This document shows positions 52,773 through 60,192 of a DNA stretch of 64,000 bases, piece by piece. Position 1 is the stretch's first letter; the number at the start of each line of letters is the position of its first letter. Made by a program: the position numbers and the translations under genes. The notes below the pieces were generated by a model. The model had not been told where the DNA came from. It searched no databases and saw only the letters and a list, made by a program, of their open reading frames with translations. Source of the DNA: Alkalimonas delamerensis (lineage in GTDB: Bacteria > Pseudomonadota > Gammaproteobacteria > Enterobacterales > Alteromonadaceae); NCBI RefSeq assembly GCF_030717955.1, contig NZ_JAUZVY010000002.1:744001-808000 (forward strand), in the 5' to 3' direction.

Positions 52773-54623
52773 TCATTGCGATAATTTACCTGTAATAAAC
52801 TTTGATAGCTCATTGTGATCACGAGCAGCTTGACCACATGCTTCTACAATTTCCTTACAGAAAACTGAATTCTCAACAACATCAGGAAGCCATATCACTT
52901 TCTTACCCATAGATAACGGAGACAATGAGGCGCTAGAATATCCGGAAATAAAAACATCATAGTCATTAGGATTAAAATCGCCATCGTCAAGTAGAGTAAC
53001 TTGGCCCATATTTAGAGTATACTGGTCGCAAATACTGTTAATTATATTTATATCTATTTTAAAGTTCGGGTGATCTTTAATATATAAAGTACAGTTTGTG
53101 TTTTCAATAGCCTTTATAATTGTATCAAGCAACTCAAACATGTTGTCTTTATAGTCTTGCGTGAAAAGCAAGACTTTAACCCCCCCTAGCCTTTCACAAC
53201 TATCGAAAACCAGCTTAGAGTCAAAATTAAAGACATTTTCATTATAGCTTATTCTTTTTTCAGGAAATCCATGATTAATAAATGTGTTATAAGATACACT
53301 ATCAAATACATCAATGTAATCAGGATTTTGAAGGTATTCAGGTGAAAAAGATCTTATGCCTATCGGTGTGTTTGATGGCCTAAGCATGCCAGATATTCTA
53401 TCACATATATACCTAACGGAATTGCCTTGGCTTTTAGCTAAATATGTAAATAATTTAGCAACTTTCGAAGGTGACGAAGAGTGGACTATTTCAGCATCCG
53501 GAAATTTACTTATTAGATTAATATAACCATACTCAGAAGTTATTAGATCACAGATAAAATCTTCATTAACTTCGGCGCTTAGCTTAGAAATATAATATTT
53601 AAACTCTGGCTCCTCCAAGGAATATTCGTTGCTCAACCTTGAAATATTTTCATTAAACGATCTTTTGTACCTTTTCTTTTCATTATTAAGATTAGCCAGC
53701 TGATCTTCAGTAAGCAAAAAGTTAATACAAAATTCATTATTTAGAAGGTTCGCTGCTGTAGCATTTGCTGCCAACTTAGGATCTTTAAACAAGCGAGCAA
53801 AATAAAATGAAACAAAATTTTCATTGTCATTTAGTGATTTATCTCTGCCTCGCATCCGCCAACGAATATATTTTATAGAATCTGGCTTGCCTTCATCCCT
53901 TGAAGCACATTCTATAAGATAAAGCTCCTTAACATTGGGAATGTTCAATTTGTCAAAGTTACTTTTAATTTCTTTGGAAATCAAATTTAAAACATAATCA
54001 GCTTTCGAGATTTTTGGATGCGAAAATTTATTTTTTCCAGGCAAAGTTTTCTTTGGTGCAATTAAAGCAGACGCTTTCTTAAAACTAGAATCACTAACAT
54101 GTACAAATTTCAAATTGAATCTATGAGAAATGGATTTTAGAAGCGTAGCCTCATGATTACTTAGTCTACAGTAGGCAACTATTTTTTTAACTTTACCGAC
54201 TCTAGATATAATTTTCTGTAGCAAAATAACAATGAACATCATATGCAATGCGTCATTTCTGCTATCAGTTACCTGTATAGACTGACTCCACCAAAATATT
54301 TTCTTGCTTTCAAAGTCTAAGTAGTTTTCTATACGAGATAAAATACTTCTATTCTTTTCAATACTCTCAAGCAAAGATTCAGTACGAATTTTTTTATACT
54401 CTGCTTCATCTATAAGATCACATGAAATATCGTATTTATTATAAACACATGGCCTTATAACAATATATCTTTCAGTATGACAGCCCAAAGACTTCTGGTT
54501 TTTAATATATTCTAAAGGGCTGAGATTGCTGTCATATCCAAGCAGCATCTCTGATAAAACATACTCGCTTGCAGCCCAATTTTTTTTCTTGAGATAATGC
54601 ACAGCAAGATCACTTTTGTTCAT
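52773..54623 (-). CDS. Very AT-rich protein of unknown function, possible GT-B glycan polymerase or transferase
   Basis: 616 aa from ATG 54623; TTG 54632 is also possible. Lys/Asn/Ile/Ser-rich and clearly the most AT-rich gene in the window. I do not recognise the N-terminal 350 residues. The last 130 residues (TLYIKDHPNFK and SGYSSASLSPLSMGKKVIWLP) resemble the C-terminal half of capsule and CDP-glycerol-type GT-B enzymes. It lies between the cytidylyltransferase and the three-part kinase gene, so it could use the activated product. Composition suggests recent transfer. Confidence 0.55.
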   Translation of the reverse strand: MNKSDLAVHYLKKKNWAASEYVLSEMLLGYDSNLSPLEYIKNQKSLGCHTERYIVIRPCVYNKYDISCDLIDEAEYKKIRTESLLESIEKNRSILSRIENYLDFESKKIFWWSQSIQVTDSRNDALHMMFIVILLQKIISRVGKVKKIVAYCRLSNHEATLLKSISHRFNLKFVHVSDSSFKKASALIAPKKTLPGKNKFSHPKISKADYVLNLISKEIKSNFDKLNIPNVKELYLIECASRDEGKPDSIKYIRWRMRGRDKSLNDNENFVSFYFARLFKDPKLAANATAANLLNNEFCINFLLTEDQLANLNNEKKRYKRSFNENISRLSNEYSLEEPEFKYYISKLSAEVNEDFICDLITSEYGYINLISKFPDAEIVHSSSPSKVAKLFTYLAKSQGNSVRYICDRISGMLRPSNTPIGIRSFSPEYLQNPDYIDVFDSVSYNTFINHGFPEKRISYNENVFNFDSKLVFDSCERLGGVKVLLFTQDYKDNMFELLDTIIKAIENTNCTLYIKDHPNFKIDINIINSICDQYTLNMGQVTLLDDGDFNPNDYDVFISGYSSASLSPLSMGKKVIWLPDVVENSVFCKEIVEACGQAARDHNELSKFITGKLSQ

Positions 54624-54635
54624 AATACTCAACTT

Positions 54636-55373
54636 CTAACCTTCTTCGCTTACTGAAACGACTGTATCGTTCCCTTGTAAATCATTGAGATACCACGTAC
54701 TTGCCTGAATATCTATCCAAGAATGAATATCACGTCCTGTTACCCACATACGCTCTAACATTCTGCATTTCTTCCCAAGCCAAAACCAGGGGCTGGGGCC
54801 TTCCATTTTCTCAACACACTCTTTTTGAAATGCCCAGATCCCTTGATCGAAGAAAAATACATCTGGGTAAGATTGTCGATTAGAACTAACGACCTTTCCG
54901 GTAAAAGACTCCATGTAACCATCTTCAGTTTTTACCATAGCACGATAAGGGTGGTCGTCTTGGGCTTTCCACACTGTAGCTACTGAGTCACAATCCGGTT
55001 CATCCAACATCGCAAAGCTTTTATCAATAAGCTCCGGTGTCATGTGAACAGTATTACCAAGCAGAATAATAAAGTTCTGTGCTTCTGGATGTTCTTTTAA
55101 GACTTCATCGACAGCATGCTTAATCACATCTTTATGCTGCGAAGTTGGGGTCGCCAGTTCTGCTGGTCGATCAATAACAGAAACACCCTCTTTTAACGAT
55201 AAGTCTTTAATGCGGGCATCTTCTGTAGTGACATAGATTTTATCCACATTCATCGCCATTTTGGCGCAGCGAAGTGGGTACAACATGATAGGCACACCCA
55301 ATACTGGGATCAGGTTTTTATTAGGGATAGACAGTTGGCCGCCTTTGGCGGTGAGAATGACGATGTTTTTCAT
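54636..55373 (-). CDS. NeuA-like acylneuraminate/sugar cytidylyltransferase
   Basis: 245 aa. ILTAKGGQLSIPNKNL is a variant of the NeuA/KdsB nucleotide-binding motif, followed by GVPIMLYPLR, IYVTTED, VIDRPAELATPTS and a LGNTVHMTPELI segment. It should couple a sugar acid or related compound to CMP. No NeuB/PseI-type synthase is in the window, so the substrate is not obviously a nonulosonic acid. AAGGT lies 7 nt before the ATG. It sits 27 nt after an epimerase gene. Confidence 0.82.
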   Translation of the reverse strand: MKNIVILTAKGGQLSIPNKNLIPVLGVPIMLYPLRCAKMAMNVDKIYVTTEDARIKDLSLKEGVSVIDRPAELATPTSQHKDVIKHAVDEVLKEHPEAQNFIILLGNTVHMTPELIDKSFAMLDEPDCDSVATVWKAQDDHPYRAMVKTEDGYMESFTGKVVSSNRQSYPDVFFFDQGIWAFQKECVEKMEGPSPWFWLGKKCRMLERMWVTGRDIHSWIDIQASTWYLNDLQGNDTVVSVSEEG

Positions 55374-55400
55374 ACAAGTACCTTATTCAATAAGTGAGTG

Positions 55401-56309
55401 TTATTTATCAACAATAACACCAAGTTCGTTTTCTTTTTCCTGATGAATGGCTTCATACAGTTCGCCTAGACACTGCAATAGGCCCTGCCCCATATCCACA
55501 TGAGGGTTATTCACCAGTTTGCGTCCCATCTTAGGACTAAAGTTGTAAGGAGTAATTTTGTAGTGTGCTTTACGAGTCCCCGGCTTTATGCAAATTTCAA
55601 TGTTGTTACCCAACATTTCGTTGAGCATAGCCAATAAGTCTTCGAAACTCATTCGTTCTTTACCAGTCAGGGTAATGTGGGTGTTTTCAAACTCAGGTTC
55701 CAGCACTTTGACACTGCTTTCTGCTGCATCCAGTACATGGATAAACTCACGCTGCTCTTTGCCTGTACCTGTGTATTCAATTCGCCCTGTTTCTATTGCC
55801 TGACGAACCAACCGATAAATACCATTGCGCATATCAGCCCTTGGGCCATATAAACTGCCATAACGCAAACAAGTATACTTTAACCCATAAAGTTCAGCAT
55901 AATTTTCGATAAATGACTCACAGGCTTGCTTACTGGAGCGGTAAAAGAAACCTGAATCGCTGTACACATAAGCTGAGCTGGCAAACACAAAGCGTTTTAT
56001 TGCCTGCTGCTTACATACTTCCAGCAACTGCACGGTACCCAGCACATTCACTCGCGCTGTGTCTACCGGCTTTACTTTGCACTCGTCTATATCGGCGATG
56101 CCTGCCAGGTGAAAAACAACATCGTGCCCAGCAACTACTTGCTGCATAAAGTCCATATTCATCAAATCGCCAACGACTTCGTGCTGATTATCGGTGCGAT
56201 AAGGTGACGGTCTCATATCAAATAACGTAACCTCATGCCCTGCATTAGTAAGCGCATCGGCTACATGACTACCTATAAAGCCCGCCGCTCCTGTGACTAA
56301 TACTTTCAT
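55401..56309 (-). CDS. NAD-dependent epimerase/dehydratase (extended SDR)
   Basis: 302 aa. MKVLVTGAAGFIGSHVADAL nucleotide loop, HLAGIADI, and SSAYVYSDSGFFYRSSKQACE, where the Tyr-x3-Lys appears as YRSSK. LRYGSLYGPRADMRNGI and REFIHVLDAA are typical of UDP-sugar epimerases. The exact sugar cannot be read. It overlaps the previous gene by ATGA and is followed by the cytidylyltransferase, so it probably supplies that pathway or another donor sugar. Confidence 0.88.
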   Translation of the reverse strand: MKVLVTGAAGFIGSHVADALTNAGHEVTLFDMRPSPYRTDNQHEVVGDLMNMDFMQQVVAGHDVVFHLAGIADIDECKVKPVDTARVNVLGTVQLLEVCKQQAIKRFVFASSAYVYSDSGFFYRSSKQACESFIENYAELYGLKYTCLRYGSLYGPRADMRNGIYRLVRQAIETGRIEYTGTGKEQREFIHVLDAAESSVKVLEPEFENTHITLTGKERMSFEDLLAMLNEMLGNNIEICIKPGTRKAHYKITPYNFSPKMGRKLVNNPHVDMGQGLLQCLGELYEAIHQEKENELGVIVDK

Positions 56310-57640
56310 CCTTTAACACCTTGACAGTTTTCTGATAATTTTTTTGCGTAATCATAATCCGATAGCGCCAGCGCGGTACTACCAGCTTTATCTAAAGCTA
56401 ACACCCCAAACTGCTGAAGTTTTTGGCACATATAACGCTGCGAGAAAACATCATGATTAATAATGACCGGTCTAATCTTGTTTAAAAATGGGGAAAGCTG
56501 GCCCGGTTGCTCACGATAGTCTGTACGATGCATTTGAGCAGTGGTAAAAAAGTCAATCCCTTCAAACTGTATTACATCCGCCCCTAATAAGATACATTCA
56601 AACAAAGCTGCCGGTGCGGCGTTTAATGATTTTTGCATTAGCAGACCATTGGTTGGTTGGCATAAATGCATGGTATCGAATTGTGCAAGTTCAGGCACAT
56701 CGCGTCTGAGCATGCACAAATCCAATTCGTTAATCACTTTATTTTTTAACCCCAAAGCCGCAAGCCTACGCCAATCATGCGCGTTGTACAGCGATGCTAG
56801 TTTACCGTTAGCATACTGATTATGTGTGCCGGGTTGAACATTAAAAGACAAGGTCCAATCTACATCGTTACAGACTTGTTCTGCATCAGCACGTGTCGCC
56901 GGCCCTTTAATGCGAATCCTTTGTTGCTTAAAAGCGTCATGTTGTGTCGTTCTTTTAATGACTGGCCAATTAGCTCTGAAGGTAGCTAAGTCCCCTACGA
57001 GCAGTGCCTGAAATGATTCATGCTGCTGAATAAGTACTGTTTGCTCACCATGGTTGCTCCTTAAACAAGCCATCGCAGCTGATTGTTTTAGTTGACTGCC
57101 ATTTTCATAAGACCAAAGTAAAACATTCAAACAATCTGATAAGGTTGTTTTCTGATTGATCTCAATCGCATCTACACACTGCTTTGCTCGCTGCCTTATG
57201 CTATAACCAAGGATAAAAGCGCCATGCCAGTAACAAAGATCGGCCAACATCAACCAAAGCTCTGTTTTGTGACAGACCTGAAAGGTTTCAGTAATTTGCT
57301 TTGAAAGCGACACTTCCTTCGATACTAGGTTAACAATGCTGTTTGATTTAAGCTGAGTGAAGTAGTCCGTAAATAACAACGCACCTTGCTGAGTAAGTAA
57401 GGTAGTAAGTAGCTGCTGCTGAAGCTGAGTAAGGTACTCACCACCTAGCACCAACGAACTTACCAAGCTTTGCTTGGTTAACCTTAGATCCGTTGCAACA
57501 TGCTTTTGAATACCAAACAAAGGCAAAGTTTTATGGCCTTCTTTTTGATACCAGTTCGTAAGCCCCCAGGTTTGCCCCATGTACCAATTGGAGTATGCAT
57601 GGTAGTTCATTTGTTGCTCATGCAGGCGGTCTAATGGCAC
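56306..57640 (-). CDS. Protein of unknown function, possibly sialyltransferase-like
   Basis: 444 aa, GTG 57640 start (ATG 57610 possible). No family recognised. The second half has an order reminiscent of GT29/sialyltransferase-like proteins: RIKGPATRADAEQVC, then DVDWTLSFN, later ELDLCMLRRD, CQPTNGLLM and GADVIQFEGIDFF. That is a weak, pattern-level resemblance. The first half is helical. Its position at the head of the cytidylyltransferase cassette would suit a transferase using a CMP-activated donor. Confidence 0.5.
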   Translation of the reverse strand: MPLDRLHEQQMNYHAYSNWYMGQTWGLTNWYQKEGHKTLPLFGIQKHVATDLRLTKQSLVSSLVLGGEYLTQLQQQLLTTLLTQQGALLFTDYFTQLKSNSIVNLVSKEVSLSKQITETFQVCHKTELWLMLADLCYWHGAFILGYSIRQRAKQCVDAIEINQKTTLSDCLNVLLWSYENGSQLKQSAAMACLRSNHGEQTVLIQQHESFQALLVGDLATFRANWPVIKRTTQHDAFKQQRIRIKGPATRADAEQVCNDVDWTLSFNVQPGTHNQYANGKLASLYNAHDWRRLAALGLKNKVINELDLCMLRRDVPELAQFDTMHLCQPTNGLLMQKSLNAAPAALFECILLGADVIQFEGIDFFTTAQMHRTDYREQPGQLSPFLNKIRPVIINHDVFSQRYMCQKLQQFGVLALDKAGSTALALSDYDYAKKLSENCQGVKG

Positions 57641-57645
57641 TGAGG

Positions 57646-59067
57646 TTAAGCCTTTTTTTTTTCAAGATCGAGCGCATAATCCGCTAGCAGGAACTGGTCC
57701 TGATTGAATGCTTCTTTACTTGCATGGATGCCATTAAATGTTTGTGCCACTATCTGTGTAGCTTTTAAACGAGCTGCAGCGGCGGCTTGCATATCACCTT
57801 GCTCGTGCAAGACTCTAAATAAACGAAAGTAAGCCTCAGCATCTTGCCGTCCTTGTTTAATCGCATCTTGGTAGGCTTGTGCCGCAGTTTCCCACTTTAG
57901 TTGCATTTCCCTGGCAATACCGAGGTAAAAATGCCAATCGGCTATAGAGACTTGCTCGGTATTTGATTCTAAAGTTAAGTCAAATGCCTGTTCAGCCCGT
58001 TGCTTAATGCCTACATAGGATAACTCATCACTCTTGGGGTGCTTAAAAGATCGTTTTATCGTGACTTGGTCCTCAGATAACACTGTCAGCTTCAATTTTT
58101 GAGTTGCTTGATTTACTAATACCAACTCAAGCACTTCATGTAGCCGAGCTTGCTTAAAGCCCCCAAGGTTTAGCCAGTTTTGCTCTGCCGTCGCAACAAA
58201 GAGCGGGGAAGCTAATGCAGGATCTTGATCACCATACACCAAAGTATTGTTAGAGCTATTTAAGTTCTGTTGGAGCAGCTTCAATGGCGATATCTTGAAA
58301 TGGACATCCAACGTACTAAATATCAGGTATTCATGCCTAGCGTACAGAGCCCCATGATCCCAAGCTTCTGCCATGGATGCATCTTGGCACGTATGTAATT
58401 GTATGCGCTCAATACCTAACTTTTTAATAAGTGCGGCAATATCAGGCCTTGGCTCACTGACAACCAAAACCAACTCAAGCTGTTGACTGAGTGAATCATC
58501 CAACTCTATCAGCGCATTGAGCCAATTTGTAAGTTCTTCAATCTCTGGTGAACGACAGTACAGAACCCAGCTGTAACCAGATAATTTGATATCATCTGTG
58601 TGTTTAAGAAGAGAAGTTAAAATCTCATGATATGGATCATGTCTTTTGGTCTGTTTGTTCAAAAGCTTGATAGATTTAAGTAAGAGCTGCCGGCTCGCCA
58701 ATTCTTGCTCGTAAAAAGTATGATTGGGGCGTATGCCTTTGGAGTTATGCAGAACGAGCTCACTACCCCAGAGCAAAGCTGAAAGTAATCGTTTGCTGCT
58801 AGTTTCAGCTGGTATAACATCCAACTCGACACTGGCTGTTGGCACCCCTAATTTTTCACCTGCAGTCGCTGATTTAAAATAGTTAAGCTTAAAGTTCTCT
58901 GATTCTTTTTCAAAAAATGAAGCCAGTAAATAAAGGCAAAACACAACCTGCCCCTTTAAAACTTCATTGGTATGGTAGTCATACAGTTTTAAGTAAGCCT
59001 CTGCAGCTTGCTGGTAGCTTTTATTTTTTAAAAGTCGATTGGCTTCTTTAAAGCTGATTTCTTTCAT
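57646..59067 (-). CDS. TPR-flanked GT2-like protein
   Basis: 473 aa. N-terminal helices (SFKEANRLLKNKSYQQAAEAYLKLY) and C-terminal TPR-like repeats (HFYLGIAREMQLKWETAAQAYQDAI, AYFRLFRVLHEQGD) bracket a central region with SWVLYCRSPEIEELTNWLNALI, LVLVVSEPRP and YLIFSTLDVHF, like a GT2 fold with STLD in the DxD position. Catalytic competence is uncertain. It follows the coiled-coil genes by 12 nt and ends 5 nt before the next start, so it is tightly packed. Confidence 0.6.
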   Translation of the reverse strand: MKEISFKEANRLLKNKSYQQAAEAYLKLYDYHTNEVLKGQVVFCLYLLASFFEKESENFKLNYFKSATAGEKLGVPTASVELDVIPAETSSKRLLSALLWGSELVLHNSKGIRPNHTFYEQELASRQLLLKSIKLLNKQTKRHDPYHEILTSLLKHTDDIKLSGYSWVLYCRSPEIEELTNWLNALIELDDSLSQQLELVLVVSEPRPDIAALIKKLGIERIQLHTCQDASMAEAWDHGALYARHEYLIFSTLDVHFKISPLKLLQQNLNSSNNTLVYGDQDPALASPLFVATAEQNWLNLGGFKQARLHEVLELVLVNQATQKLKLTVLSEDQVTIKRSFKHPKSDELSYVGIKQRAEQAFDLTLESNTEQVSIADWHFYLGIAREMQLKWETAAQAYQDAIKQGRQDAEAYFRLFRVLHEQGDMQAAAAARLKATQIVAQTFNGIHASKEAFNQDQFLLADYALDLEKKKA

Positions 59068-59079
59068 TCAATAACTCGA

Positions 59080-60192
59080 TTATTCAGATTTACTTTGTTT
59101 AAAAATAAGCTGTTTAAGCTGTAAAAATTGATGCTCGGCACTTTTTAACTCCTCAACCAACAACGACTGGCGCTGTTGTATTTTGAGGTTTTCTGCCTCG
59201 ATCCGTTTGTTTTTTTCTAGAAGCTCTTTGATTAAGGCTTCCTTTTCAGTTAATTCGGCATGAGCAACTTTATGCTCTTCTTTTTTTTCCGTAAATTGAA
59301 GTTTTAAAGCTTCTGTCTGCAAAACTGATTCATTCAGCTGCTGCTTTGCTTGCTCAAGTTCCTCTTTTAAAGCTTGCTCTTGCTGCTCCGCTTGCTGCTT
59401 TAAAACATCGGACTTCAATCTAGATTCAGCTAGCTGCTGCTTTGCTTGCTCAAGCTCCGCTTTTAGCGTTTGCTCTTGGTGCTTCGCTTGATGCTTTAGA
59501 GCATCATACTGCAGCGTTGATTCAGTCTGCTGTCGCTGAACCTGCTCCAATAAATTTCTCAAAGCTGAGTTTTGTTCACTTACTTCCTTAAGCAACTGCC
59601 ATAATGGGTTACGGCTAAAATGCAGCACGGGTAAATCAGGATCAGCGCTGTCGGTAGCTTGGAGTTGGTAGCCATACTGCTCCAGCTCAGCCATCAGTTG
59701 CTGCCGGGTGAGCATGCCTTGATACAAAGCTTGTTCGCTGCTGGTGATGAAAAGGTGCTCAAACTGAATGGCACTTTGATGAAGTAACGCTTTCAACAAC
59801 TCATGGTTTTGTGCCGGGCAATCCAGTAACAGCGCATGCTTGCCCTGTGCTAGATGTTGCTCAGTAAGCCACGGGATCAACGCAACGGTCTCGACTTCTT
59901 GCTGCTTTTGTAACTTTAAACCCGGGAAAAGCGCTTGCAGACCAGTTGCCTGCGCAGTAGCGCTAAACTCCGCCAGATTGTATTGGTACCAGTTTTGAGT
60001 GCCTCCTTCGCTGCTGACGCACTGCTGCTGCACGCTGATTTGCTCAGCGCCGGCAAAGCGATCATGCAGTGCTTTGCAAGCTTCTGGTCGAGCATCCAAC
60101 AAAACCACTCGTTGCGCCTGAGCAATGAGGTCGGCCGGTTGCTCTGCTGCACCAGCTCCCAGCCAGATAAGGGTATCCAGCACTTGCTTCAT
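59080..60192 (-). CDS. FkbM-like methyltransferase domain with long C-terminal coiled coil
   Basis: 370 aa. Residues 1-200 fit an FkbM-type SAM-dependent fold: IWLGAGAAEQP (glycine loop), VVLLDARPEACKAL, CVSSEGGTQNWYQYN, a VETVALIPWL strand-helix, LLLDCPAQNHELL and a GYQLQATDS strand near the end. Residues about 205-365 are a continuous Gln/Glu/Lys/Leu coiled coil with a 32-residue unit repeated. A methyltransferase head plus coiled coil recalls WbdD, which caps O-antigen chains and measures length, though WbdD also has a kinase domain. ATGA overlap with the upstream gene. Confidence 0.65.
   Translation of the reverse strand: MKQVLDTLIWLGAGAAEQPADLIAQAQRVVLLDARPEACKALHDRFAGAEQISVQQQCVSSEGGTQNWYQYNLAEFSATAQATGLQALFPGLKLQKQQEVETVALIPWLTEQHLAQGKHALLLDCPAQNHELLKALLHQSAIQFEHLFITSSEQALYQGMLTRQQLMAELEQYGYQLQATDSADPDLPVLHFSRNPLWQLLKEVSEQNSALRNLLEQVQRQQTESTLQYDALKHQAKHQEQTLKAELEQAKQQLAESRLKSDVLKQQAEQQEQALKEELEQAKQQLNESVLQTEALKLQFTEKKEEHKVAHAELTEKEALIKELLEKNKRIEAENLKIQQRQSLLVEELKSAEHQFLQLKQLIFKQSKSE
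59341..59532 (-). repeat. Two tandem 96-bp units inside the coiled-coil coding region
   Basis: Copies at 59341-59436 and 59437-59532 are similar at DNA level, each coding 32 residues of coiled coil (AKQQLAES... EQALKEELEQ pattern). In-frame units of this kind can expand or contract without breaking the gene. Confidence 0.6.
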
